NCBI GenBank assembly: GCA_017399665.1
Contig: JAFQBR010000173.1
Location: 1 to 16,270 of the forward strand
DNA length: 16,270 nucleotides
Reading direction: 5' to 3'
From: Clostridia bacterium
GTDB taxonomy: Bacteria; Bacillota_A; Clostridia; Christensenellales; Borkfalkiaceae
In this document: positions 1-6,460 of the stretch, piece by piece
Position numbering within the stretch: the first letter of the stretch is position 1
Layout: every line of letters begins with the position of its first letter
Translations under genes and position numbers: made by a program
The notes under the pieces: model-generated
Databases searched by the model: none
Seen by the model: the letters and a program-made list of their open reading frames with translations, nothing else
Told to the model about the DNA's origin: nothing

Positions 1-490
1 AAATATCAAAACGCTTAGTATAGCCGTGTATATCAATATATTTGCCAAGGCCGACCATATGCGCCTCATCCATACCGATATTGATTTTTTTAGAAGAGAA
101 TGAGCTTCTAGCTGAAGCAAAAATCTTTTCTAAAAGCTCGTACGTTTTAGGTTCATCAATAAGCAAAATGTCGTTTACGTCAACAATTGCTGAATACTGG
201 GGAAGCTTTACAAGGTTAGTAAAGTGAGCAAGCGTTTGAATGCAGGGGATAAGTTCTATATTTTTAGAAGTAGCGTAAGCATCAATTTCGCGAAGCTCAG
301 CTATTGAGTATCTTCCGCGAAGATAGCCAAAATATGGCTCGTCAATAACTTCATAAGTATCTTCCGTATAAAGCTCTAAAGCGTTGTATCCCATTTTAGA
401 GATATAGTCGATAAAGCGCTTAACCTCACTTACCTTCATAACTGCGTTTCTAGAACAGTCAAGCATTACACCAAAAGTTTTGTATTCCAT
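1..490 (-). CDS. GH20-type beta-N-acetylhexosaminidase, N-terminal part (runs off left edge)
   Basis: Only the first 163 codons are visible. The gene starts at the ATG complementary to 488-490, with AAGGAAG seven bases upstream. The protein begins MEYKTFGVMLDCSRNAVMKV and goes straight into a TIM-barrel-like domain, with no signal peptide and no GH20b-type N-terminal domain, so I infer a cytoplasmic enzyme. The segment ALELYTEDTYEV (about residues 37-48) and the later NIGMDEAH segment resemble GH20 enzymes. In that family an adjacent Asp-Glu pair carries catalysis: Glu is the acid/base and Asp orients the 2-acetamido group. Here the pair would be D141-E142. Such an enzyme would release terminal GlcNAc or GalNAc from imported oligosaccharides. 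It is transcribed away from the rest of the locus from its own promoter. The C-terminal domains and exact specificity cannot be judged. A related TIM-barrel family is a less likely alternative. Confidence 0.78.
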   Translation of the reverse strand, partial: MEYKTFGVMLDCSRNAVMKVSEVKRFIDYISKMGYNALELYTEDTYEVIDEPYFGYLRGRYSIAELREIDAYATSKNIELIPCIQTLAHFTNLVKLPQYSAIVDVNDILLIDEPKTYELLEKIFASARSSFSSKKINIGMDEAHMVGLGKYIDIHGYTKRFDI

Positions 491-525
491 AGCATAACTT
501 CCTTATAAATGTTTATTGTAAAAAA

Positions 526-545
526 TGGGAACTATGCGTTGCCCA
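526..545. promoter_or_regulatory. Imperfect palindrome just downstream of the GH20 promoter, possible operator
   Basis: TGGGaA and TtCCCA-type arms surround a non-symmetric centre over 20 bp (TGGGnA, eight bases, TnCCCA). It lies at the expected start of GH20 transcription, where a repressor could block elongation. It is GC-rich compared with the AT-rich flanks. It does not match the palindrome at 3387-3406, so a different regulator would be needed. Symmetry is limited to five base pairs per arm. Confidence 0.3.
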
Positions 546-554
546 CGACAAATA

Positions 555-583
555 ATTTTACATAATAAAAATACTTTTGTCAA
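555..583 (-). promoter_or_regulatory. Sigma-A-type promoter of the GH20 gene
   Basis: On the minus strand a perfect -35 (TTGACA, 578-583) is followed after exactly 17 bases by a -10 TAAAAT (555-560). The predicted transcript starts near 548 and has a leader of about 60 nt before the ATG at 490. Confidence 0.75.
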
Positions 584-644
584 TATCTTTTTTAAAAAAA
601 GTTGCTTTATTTGCTAAATTGGCGAAAAAAGTTTGTTAATTGTA

Positions 645-673
645 TTGAAAAATGAAAATGAGTGTGTTATAAT
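645..673 (+). promoter_or_regulatory. Sigma-A-type promoter of the glycerol-1-phosphate dehydrogenase gene
   Basis: TTGAAA (645-650), a 17-base spacer and a perfect TATAAT (668-673). The predicted start near 680 leaves a leader of about 138 nt before the ATG at 818. The leader has one clear hairpin: GCTTAAAA at 710-717 pairs with TTTTAAGC at 728-735. A GTGTGTTA string abuts the -10, as at the promoter at 3384-3412. Confidence 0.75.
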
Positions 674-709
674 GATTTTATTGATAAAAAAATTTTGCTC
701 TTCTTTTTC

Positions 710-735
710 GCTTAAAAGTTTGTTTAATTTTAAGC
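710..735 (+). other. Leader hairpin upstream of the dehydrogenase gene
   Basis: Eight-base-pair stem GCTTAAAA / TTTTAAGC with a 10-base loop, within the untranslated leader. No run of T follows directly, so it is not an obvious terminator. It could stabilise the message or be incidental in AT-rich DNA. Confidence 0.3.
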
Positions 736-817
736 TAATATCTTAAAAAAGTGTGGCTATAGCGCGATAAACAGCTGTTTTTTTTGATTGATAGATAATA
801 AAAAATAGGATAAAATT

Positions 818-1918
818 ATGGAAATTAACGTTGAATACCGCCATAAAAGCGGGTTTAAAAAATTCTTTAAAAGTATAACGGGAAAAAGCGTTACGGTAAT
901 GTTTGACGTAAATACAAAGCCTTACGCTCAAGATTTAATAAGGCAAATAAAGTCATACGCAAGCAATGTCGTTACCGTAGAATATCCAGATGAAGAGCTA
1001 ATACCAAGCGAAGATAAATGCGAAGAAGCATATATCGCAGGCCAAAATAGCGATTATTTGCTTGCCGTAGGTAGTGGAACGCTTAACGATATGGCAAAAT
1101 CTGTTTCTACAAGATTAGGCGTTGACTGTGGTGTTTTTGTAACCGCTGCAAGCATGGACGGATACTGTTCTAAAGGAGCTGCTCTTATGCGCGGTGGCGT
1201 TAAGGTAACGGATGAGGTTCATTCCCCAAGGGATATACTTATTGATTTGGAAGTAGTGCGAAAAGCACCTAAAATTATGACGGCGGCAGGCTTTGGCGAT
1301 ATTATTGGAAAATACACAAGCTTGACCGATTGGCAAATGGCAAATGCCGTTAAGGGCGAGCCCATACATGAGGGAGCTTTTGAGCTTATGAAGCAAGCAA
1401 TGGGTGATTGCATAGACACATTTGAAGAGCTTACTAATTATACGCCGGAGTCTATTGCAAAGCTTATGAACGCTTTAATTACGGCAGGGCTTTCTATGGC
1501 TTTATGCGGTAACTCTAGACCGGCTAGCGGAAGCGAGCATCATCAGTCGCATTTTTTAGAGATGGATTTTGTAAAACGTCACGAAAAAGTGCCAATGCAT
1601 GGCATAAAAGTTGCCATTGGTACGCTTGTATCCATTGAACTTTACAATTATTTAAAAGATAATAGGGTACAGTTTAACGGAGCGGAAAAGGTTTATGAGC
1701 TTGTAAATAAACTGCCTAAGGTTGATGAAATTAAAGGCATGCTTGAAAAAATGGGTTGTCCTGTAAGGTTTTCGCAAATTGGCGTAAGAAAAGATACTAT
1801 GGAAGAGATGATAGAAAATGCTTACACCGTTCGTTCACGTTATACGGTGTTAACTTTGATAAACGAACTTGGGCTAACAGAGCAAATTAAACCAATAATT
1901 ATGCAAAAATATTATTAA
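818..1918 (+). CDS. araM: sn-glycerol-1-phosphate dehydrogenase, AraM/EgsA family
   Basis: The 366-residue protein belongs to the iron-type alcohol dehydrogenase/dehydroquinate synthase fold. The nucleotide-binding GSGTLNDMAK loop is at about residues 85-94 and ASMDG at 111-115. Likely metal ligands are D161 in GFGDIIGKYTSLTDW, a histidine in SGSEHHQSHFLEM (H241 or H242) and H261 in MHGIKVAIGT. The family reduces dihydroxyacetone phosphate to sn-glycerol 1-phosphate with NAD(P)H; in Bacillus AraM is metal-dependent and its product feeds archaeal-type glycerol phosphate lipids, and araM genes often lie in sugar operons. Length is typical. The start at 818 has a modest TAGGA seven bases upstream. 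It is monocistronic: a strong promoter lies upstream and an intrinsic terminator six bases after the stop. Of its 12 Phe codons, 11 are TTT, unlike the transporter operon downstream. Its link to glycan use here is unknown. Confidence 0.88.
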   Translation: MEINVEYRHKSGFKKFFKSITGKSVTVMFDVNTKPYAQDLIRQIKSYASNVVTVEYPDEELIPSEDKCEEAYIAGQNSDYLLAVGSGTLNDMAKSVSTRLGVDCGVFVTAASMDGYCSKGAALMRGGVKVTDEVHSPRDILIDLEVVRKAPKIMTAAGFGDIIGKYTSLTDWQMANAVKGEPIHEGAFELMKQAMGDCIDTFEELTNYTPESIAKLMNALITAGLSMALCGNSRPASGSEHHQSHFLEMDFVKRHEKVPMHGIKVAIGTLVSIELYNYLKDNRVQFNGAEKVYELVNKLPKVDEIKGMLEKMGCPVRFSQIGVRKDTMEEMIENAYTVRSRYTVLTLINELGLTEQIKPIIMQKYY

Positions 1919-1923
1919 AAATT

Positions 1924-1949
1924 AAGACTGCTAAAAGGCAGTCTTTTTT
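1924..1949 (+). terminator. Intrinsic terminator after the dehydrogenase gene
   Basis: AAGACTGC (1924-1931) and GCAGTCTT (1938-1945) form a perfect eight-base-pair stem with a six-base loop, and the T tract continues to 1949. This insulates the dehydrogenase gene from the regulator gene downstream. Confidence 0.92.
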
Positions 1950-2056
1950 ATTGCTAAAAAGTGCGATAATCGACCTATACGCAGGCTTTTTTGTGTATTT
2001 TAGCTATTTTTAAGCGCGCGCGTGTGCGAAACAAATAATAAATTTTAACATTGCTA

Positions 2057-2085
2057 TTGACAGTGGGCTTTTTTGGGTGTATAAT
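2057..2085 (+). promoter_or_regulatory. Full-consensus promoter of the ROK regulator gene
   Basis: TTGACA (2057-2062), a 17-base spacer and TATAAT (2080-2085): both hexamers and the spacing are perfect. The leader is about 30 nt. About 31 bp upstream, CGCGTGTG (2019-2026) is the reverse complement of half of the palindrome at 3387-3406, which could be an autoregulatory half-site. A repressor with so strong a promoter would normally be autoregulated, but I see no full palindrome here. Confidence 0.82.
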
Positions 2086-2121
2086 GTTTTTGAAAGATAA
2101 ATTTTCTTAAAGAGGCTAATT

Positions 2122-3282
2122 ATGAGCAGTCAAAAACTCGCAATGAAGGTAAACAGCATAAGAAACCACAACATCAAGGTTATTATGTCCTTTTTGTATA
2201 AAAAGCCCCATTCCTGTTTAGAGCTTTCTAAAAAAATAGGTATAAGCGACGTAGGTGTTAGAAAAATTATTCGCGAGCTTGAAGAATTGAACTTTGTTAA
2301 GGTTTCGCGCGAAAAAAGCGCAGTAAAAACTCGCGGAAATCAACATATACGCTATACGGCAAACAAAGAAATGGGTTTGTTTGCGTTTGTGGATTATACC
2401 CAGCGTAAGGAGCGTTTTTACTTGCTTGACTTTGCAGGGAATATTTTAATAAGCGAAAAGTTTACCACCCCGGAAGAGTACACTTCAGTAGAAGAAATTG
2501 AAGCCCTTGCAAAAAGCCTTAAAAAAGCAATTGAAGATAAGGGGCTTTCGTCAAAGCGAATTTTACATTTAGTTATAGGGCTTACGGGGCAAATGGATGA
2601 AACAAATCGTAGGCTTGTTTTCTCTAAACTTTTTCAAAACTTCATGGGGGAAAGGTCTGAAGAGATTTATACTGTTTTCGAAAAAGTCTTTGGTTGCAAC
2701 GTAACGATTAAAAATAACGTTGCTTTAATGGCAATGGGAGAAGCTAGCGAAGGCGAGAAAAAAGAGTATACGATGTCCGTTTTTGTTTACGCAGGCTTTG
2801 GTATTTCAACAACAATTATGTATAACGGCGAACCACTTATGGCATCACGTGGATATGCAGGGGAAATAGGCGGTAATCAAATGGGGTTTGCGCAAACTCT
2901 TTCAAAAAGTTGTTCTTTAACTTCACTTGTAAAAATTTGCGCAGAGCATTTAGAAGAAAGAACGTTTGAAGGGCTGATAAAGGCTTATAAAGAAAACGCG
3001 GAAGTTAAAGAGCTTGTTTTAAATAGCGCTAAAAGCTTTGCAAGGGCCCTTTCGGACTACCTTGTTTGCTTGGGCGCAGATAGAGTGATTTTAAGTGGAG
3101 AGGTTCTTGAGTTTGGGCAAGAATACCTTAAAATCTTAGAAGCCCCCATAACCTCAACTATGTATAACACCAATTTTAGTATTGCCAAGGCAGTAAACCC
3201 ATTTGTTTTGGGTGCTTTAAAGGTTGCAAGAGAGCAGTATACTTTACAAGTAATTGAAGAAAGAGATTCAAAAGCAGAATAA
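2122..3282 (+). CDS. ROK-family transcriptional regulator (NagC/XylR-like), kinase-dead
   Basis: The 386-residue protein has an N-terminal winged helix-turn-helix (about residues 15-62; helix-turn-helix near SCLELSKKIGISDVGVRKII) followed by a ROK sugar-kinase-like domain. The ROK signature is recognisable in YAGFGISTTIMYNGEPL and GYAGEIGGNQMG (residues 223-255). Several enzymatic features are missing. There is no DxGGT phosphate-binding loop near residue 90, the usual Asn-Asp of the active site reads N198-N199 (IKNNVALMAMGE), and no CxCGxxGC zinc motif follows GEIGG. It is therefore very likely a sugar-responsive repressor without kinase activity. AAAGAGG six bases before the ATG supports the start. 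Its most likely target is the transporter operon immediately downstream, whose promoter contains a palindrome. The ligand cannot be read from the sequence; a phosphorylated or free amino sugar would fit the GH20 gene. Confidence 0.85.
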   Translation: MSSQKLAMKVNSIRNHNIKVIMSFLYKKPHSCLELSKKIGISDVGVRKIIRELEELNFVKVSREKSAVKTRGNQHIRYTANKEMGLFAFVDYTQRKERFYLLDFAGNILISEKFTTPEEYTSVEEIEALAKSLKKAIEDKGLSSKRILHLVIGLTGQMDETNRRLVFSKLFQNFMGERSEEIYTVFEKVFGCNVTIKNNVALMAMGEASEGEKKEYTMSVFVYAGFGISTTIMYNGEPLMASRGYAGEIGGNQMGFAQTLSKSCSLTSLVKICAEHLEERTFEGLIKAYKENAEVKELVLNSAKSFARALSDYLVCLGADRVILSGEVLEFGQEYLKILEAPITSTMYNTNFSIAKAVNPFVLGALKVAREQYTLQVIEERDSKAE

Positions 3283-3383
3283 TTTAAAAAATTTTTAAGC
3301 GCAAAATATTCGATAAATACTGAAAAAACGTTAATTTTGCAAAAATTTATGAAAAAAAATCAAAAAAAATTTTAAAATACCTA
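3283..3383. other. AT-rich spacer after the regulator gene, no gene seen
   Basis: This stretch is A/T-rich with long A runs. GCAAAAT (3301-3307) and ATTTTGC (3334-3340) are complementary but far apart and not followed by T, so no terminator is called. The A-tracts just upstream of the -35 at 3384 could act as an UP-like element. Confidence 0.4.
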
Positions 3384-3412
3384 TTGACACACGCGTATAT
3401 GTGTGTTAAAAT
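3384..3412 (+). promoter_or_regulatory. Promoter of the transporter/surface-protein operon
   Basis: TTGACA (3384-3389), a 17-base spacer and TAAAAT (3407-3412). Transcription should start near 3419-3420, giving a leader of about 284 nt before the ATG at 3704. The spacer is almost entirely filled by a palindrome (see 3387-3406). No convincing GC-rich terminator separates it from the regulator gene, so some readthrough from that gene is possible. Confidence 0.78.
3387..3406. promoter_or_regulatory. Operator-like palindrome inside the operon promoter
   Basis: Arms ACACAC (3387-3392) and GTGTGT (3401-3406) flank an eight-base centre with TA at its middle. Symmetry extends outward as TTg/tAA, giving TTnACACAC...GTGTGTnAA. 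It sits between -35 and -10, where a bound repressor would exclude RNA polymerase. The ROK protein encoded just upstream is the natural candidate. The recognition is inferred; the symmetry is directly visible. Confidence 0.6.
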
Positions 3413-3553
3413 AATTATAATGTTTCGGCAAACAAAGTTTGCTAAATAGCCAACAAATAAATTTGTACCTATCAGTTTAATTATACTTTTTTCAACTAAT
3501 TATTCTTAAAGTTTTTAGCACTACTAGCGAGGTGTAAGACTCATTTTTTCGAC

Positions 3554-3588
3554 AAAAAAAACAACACCTGCTGAAAAACAGGTGTTGT
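3554..3588 (-). terminator. Hairpin with a U tract on the minus strand
   Basis: A perfect ten-base-pair stem (ACAACACCTG/CAGGTGTTGT) has an eight-base loop. Read on the minus strand it is followed directly by eight T (plus-strand A at 3554-3561), the form of an intrinsic terminator. Read on the plus strand the stem is followed by CAAAAAAAGTATAC and then seven T, so it is not a standard terminator for the operon. No minus-strand gene lies to the right in this window, so it may stop antisense transcripts or act as a leader RNA element. Confidence 0.5.
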
Positions 3589-3639
3589 CAAAAAAAGTAT
3601 ACTTTTTTTAACCGCAAATATTTTTTAATTTGTAAAATA

Positions 3640-3660
3640 GCGATTTTAGATCGCGTTTTT
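3640..3660 (+). terminator. Weak terminator-like hairpin in the leader, possible attenuator
   Basis: GCGAT (3640-3644) and ATCGC (3650-3654) form a five-base-pair stem with a five-base loop, followed by GTTTTT. It ends 43 bases before the operon's first ATG. An alternative hairpin TAAAAT/ATTTTA (3633-3638 with 3643-3648) uses overlapping bases, so the two are mutually exclusive. The stem is short, so termination would be partial at best. Confidence 0.3.
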
Positions 3661-3703
3661 ATAAAGAAAATTGAACAGTAAAAAAAATTTGGAGGAAAAT
3701 AAT

Positions 3704-5353
3704 ATGTTCAAAAAACTTTTAGCACTACTTTTATCTGTAAGTTGCCTATTAGCTGTAACTGCTTGTGGCGGTGGCGGACCTTCTATTGGTCTAGATCCAT
3801 CATCTGACGAAAATGACCCCACAAAAACCTACTTAAATATTGGTAACTATAACGGTGGTTTAGGTGAAGCATGGCTTCGTAAGGTTGCAGATAATTATCA
3901 AGCACAAAACCCTGACGTTATCGTTAAAATCAACAACGACAAAGACGGTTTTCAAGAAAACATCTTAACCGAAAAGATTGAAGAATACGGCAACGACCTA
4001 TATTTCATTAACGGTTTTAACTACAATAACTTAGTTAATAAAGGCCTAGCAGAGGACGTTACGGATATAGTTAACGCACCGGCAGAAGGGGAAACACGTA
4101 CTATTGCTAGCAAAATTGACTCTACTTTAGCAAGCTACTACAAAACAAAAGATAACAAATATTACGCATTACCCTTCCACGTAAACGTATTCGGTTCTGT
4201 TTACGACGTTGACTTATTTGATGAATATGGTTTCTATTTTGATGCAAGCGGTAAACTCATTGGTGAAGACGGCGAAAAAACAAATCTTTCAGCTGGTCCT
4301 AACGGTATTGCCGGTGACTATGATGACGGGCTACCTGCAACTTATGATCAATGGAAAGAACTTTTAGCAAGTATTAGTAGTTACTCTATGGTTCCTTATA
4401 TTTGGACTGGCGAATATCCCTATTACAGATACCGTTGGTTAACCTCTGCATGGGCAGATTACGAAGGTAAGGAAGCATTTGACCTTAACTTGTCATTTAA
4501 CGGTCAATATACGTTCCCTGGCGAAAGCCAACCTACAACCATTGATTTAACAAACGCATACCGTTTACAAGAACAACCCGGTAAAAAATACGCTCTTGAA
4601 ATGGCAGAGCACATCATAAGAAATGGTTATTACGTAAAAACCTCTTTCGGTGGTACGAATACACACACAATGGCTCAAAACAGCTTCTTACTAAGCGTTG
4701 AATCTTCACAAATTGCTTCTACAGGCGAACAACGTATCGCTATGATTTTTGAAGGCGCATGGTGGGAAAACGAAGCTCGCGCATTCTTCGATACAATGGC
4801 AGATACATACGAAAACGACGCTTACGCATACGGCAACAGAAGATTTGGATTTATGCCTATGCCTAAGGCTGAAGGCTCAGCAGAAGGAACAACACTTATT
4901 TCTTCAACGTCTAACTCAATCGTATTCGTAGCAGCTTGTTCAGAAAAGAAAGAACTTGCAAAAGACTTCTTCAGATTTGCACACAGCGACGAATCATTAC
5001 GTATCTTCTCAAGCATGACAGGTTCTATCCGTCCTTTCGACTACGAATTAACAGCAGAAGATAAAGCACAAATGACACATTTTGGTAAGAATATGTGGGA
5101 AATTTACCGTAACCCCAACACTCAAATTTCACACGTAACCCTTTACCAAAACGAAATATTTACATTAGAAAGCTCATTCCTTACACAGTTCGACTGGTGG
5201 TGGGGTTCATCTTACGGTTCAAGTAAGGTTGTAGACGCGTTCTACGAAATGTCACAAGATGCAACTCTAACGGCAACAAAGTACTTTGAAGGTTTACAAA
5301 AGACTTATTCAAAGGATAAATGGGATGCAAAAATGTCAAAATATTACAAATAA
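3704..5353 (+). CDS. ABC transporter sugar-binding lipoprotein (extracellular solute-binding protein, CUT1 type)
   Basis: The 549-residue lipoprotein starts at the ATG at 3704, with GGAGG eight bases upstream. An in-frame TTG at 3671 is a poorer choice because no ribosome binding site precedes it. The signal peptide MFKKLLALLLSVSCLLAVTAC has a lipobox ending at C21, followed by a glycine-rich linker. The mature part resembles family 1 extracellular sugar-binding proteins: AWLRKVADNYQAQNPDVIVK near residues 57-75, then YYALPFHVNVFGSVYDVDLF (153-172), typical of oligosaccharide-binding members, and a later aromatic-rich region (WWENEARAFF; FDWWWGSSYG). It is longer than the usual 400-450 residues, which suits a larger ligand. 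It would capture oligosaccharide at the membrane surface and deliver it to the two permeases encoded downstream. Of its 31 Phe codons, 18 are TTC, suggesting stronger codon optimisation than the regulator genes. Confidence 0.88.
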   Translation: MFKKLLALLLSVSCLLAVTACGGGGPSIGLDPSSDENDPTKTYLNIGNYNGGLGEAWLRKVADNYQAQNPDVIVKINNDKDGFQENILTEKIEEYGNDLYFINGFNYNNLVNKGLAEDVTDIVNAPAEGETRTIASKIDSTLASYYKTKDNKYYALPFHVNVFGSVYDVDLFDEYGFYFDASGKLIGEDGEKTNLSAGPNGIAGDYDDGLPATYDQWKELLASISSYSMVPYIWTGEYPYYRYRWLTSAWADYEGKEAFDLNLSFNGQYTFPGESQPTTIDLTNAYRLQEQPGKKYALEMAEHIIRNGYYVKTSFGGTNTHTMAQNSFLLSVESSQIASTGEQRIAMIFEGAWWENEARAFFDTMADTYENDAYAYGNRRFGFMPMPKAEGSAEGTTLISSTSNSIVFVAACSEKKELAKDFFRFAHSDESLRIFSSMTGSIRPFDYELTAEDKAQMTHFGKNMWEIYRNPNTQISHVTLYQNEIFTLESSFLTQFDWWWGSSYGSSKVVDAFYEMSQDATLTATKYFEGLQKTYSKDKWDAKMSKYYK

Positions 5354-5370
5354 AAATTAAGGAGTGAGTT

Positions 5371-6450
5371 ATGAGCGCTTCAAAAAGAAGAATGCACTCA
5401 GAAGACTCAGGATTACTTAAAAAGATATTTAAGCCACTAGCAAATGTATTTTCGATTATCGTGCGGTGGCTTAAAGATTTCTTTTACGGCATTTCGGTTG
5501 TAATTAACAAAGCGTTTAGAAAAATTTTCAATAGAGAAAATAAGATGGCTACGATGTCTACAAAGCGCCGTAAAGAGCTTATTTTCTTTATTTGCTTAGT
5601 TGTATACCCAATGCTACAGTTCTTAGTCTTTTACGTGGGTGTAAATATTAACTCGGTTTTACTTGCCTTTCAAAAGTTTGATATAGATACCTCAACCTTT
5701 GCTTTTTTAAGCGGTAAAGAGCTTTTTGCAAACTTCTCGCAATTTATTGACGATATGCTACATAACGCTGGCATGATCACCGCTACAAAGAACTCTATCA
5801 AGTTATATGTTGTAGGTCTTGTTGTAGGATTACCTTTAAACCTAGTATTCTCTTTCTTCTTATATAAGAAGATTCCTGGCTCTGGCTTTTATAGGGTAGT
5901 TTTATTCCTTCCTCAAATCATTTCTTCATTAGTAGTATCATTAATGTTCCGTTATTTTATTGAGGTAGCTTTATACTCCCTTACAGGGGTAAATCTTTTA
6001 GTAGAAAAAGCAACTGCGTTTAACACTATGATATTCTATAACGTTTGGGCGGGATTTGGTTCAGCAATTATCATTTACACGAGCGCGATGAGTAAAATTG
6101 ACGATTCGCTAGTAGAATTTGGCCAGCTTGAAGGCATCTCTACCTTGCAGGAATTTTGGTATGTAACCTTACCGCTAATATTCCCGACTATTACAATCTT
6201 CTTAGTATCTGGCATAGCGGGGTTATTCACAAGCCAAGCAAGCTTATTTAACTTCTACGGTACGGGCGCTCATGAGCATATGCATACGCTAGGCTACATA
6301 TTCTTCGTTAAAATTATGAAATCAGAAGAAGTAAGTTTGCCTCAGTATCCATATGCATCGGCAGCAGGTTTGTTGTTTACGTTAGTAGCAACACCAGTAA
6401 CTCTGTTTGTAAAATGGGGTCTTGAAAAAATAGATCCTAACTTTGATTAA
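5371..6450 (+). CDS. Sugar ABC transporter permease, MalF/LplB/UgpA type
   Basis: The 359-residue protein begins 17 bases after the binding-protein stop, with AAGGAG six bases before the ATG. It has an N-terminal cytoplasmic extension of about 65 residues, rich in Lys and Arg, then about six membrane segments starting near IFFICLVVYPMLQFLVFYVG (71-90). The cytoplasmic EAA-type loop at about 249-273 (EFGQLEGISTLQEFWYVTLP, ending IFPT) is the contact site for the transport ATPase. It should pair with the next permease to form the membrane channel for oligosaccharide import. Methionines at 59 and 62 are possible internal starts but have no clear ribosome binding site, so the extension is probably real. 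Its stop codon overlaps the next gene's ribosome binding site (TAAGGAGGG). Confidence 0.9.
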   Translation: MSASKRRMHSEDSGLLKKIFKPLANVFSIIVRWLKDFFYGISVVINKAFRKIFNRENKMATMSTKRRKELIFFICLVVYPMLQFLVFYVGVNINSVLLAFQKFDIDTSTFAFLSGKELFANFSQFIDDMLHNAGMITATKNSIKLYVVGLVVGLPLNLVFSFFLYKKIPGSGFYRVVLFLPQIISSLVVSLMFRYFIEVALYSLTGVNLLVEKATAFNTMIFYNVWAGFGSAIIIYTSAMSKIDDSLVEFGQLEGISTLQEFWYVTLPLIFPTITIFLVSGIAGLFTSQASLFNFYGTGAHEHMHTLGYIFFVKIMKSEEVSLPQYPYASAAGLLFTLVATPVTLFVKWGLEKIDPNFD

Positions 6451-6460
6451 GGAGGGACGT

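Larger units (their letters stand above)
3420..3703 (+). promoter_or_regulatory. Long structured 5' leader of the transporter operon
   Basis: This gene-free stretch holds several inverted repeats. GCAAAC/GTTTGC (3428-3442) has a three-base loop, and ACAAAT/ATTTGT lies near 3453-3466. TATACTTTTTT (3482-3492) is complementary to AAAAAAGTATA (3591-3601) and would enclose about 100 nt. Inside that, ACAACACCTG (3561-3570) pairs with CAGGTGTTGT (3579-3588). AGGTGT at 3530-3535 could instead pair with ACACCT at 3564-3569. Close to the gene, GCGAT/ATCGC (3640-3654) is followed by GTTTTT, and an overlapping TAAAAT/ATTTTA hairpin (3633-3648) would exclude it. I recognise no known riboswitch or T-box consensus. 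Confidence 0.45.

Noticed and set aside
42..227. Plus-strand open frame of 61 codons
   Set aside because: It is antisense to the GH20 gene, has no ribosome binding site and its protein resembles nothing.
769..780. AAACAGCTGTTT palindrome followed by T, considered as a terminator or operator
   Set aside because: Allowing a loop, only four base pairs remain, too weak for a terminator; no second copy was found to support an operator.
743..931. Minus-strand open frame of 62 codons overlapping the start of the dehydrogenase gene
   Set aside because: It overlaps a confident gene and its promoter leader and is a shadow of AT-rich DNA.
1115..1419. Two minus-strand frames inside the dehydrogenase gene
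   Set aside because: Both lie wholly antisense to a well-supported enzyme gene.
3671..3703. TTG start 11 codons upstream of the binding-protein gene
   Set aside because: No ribosome binding site precedes it, while the ATG at 3704 has GGAGG at good spacing and begins a standard lipoprotein signal.
6443..6460. TTG start for the second permease overlapping the first permease
   Set aside because: AGGAGGG directly before ATG 6461 is a much better start.
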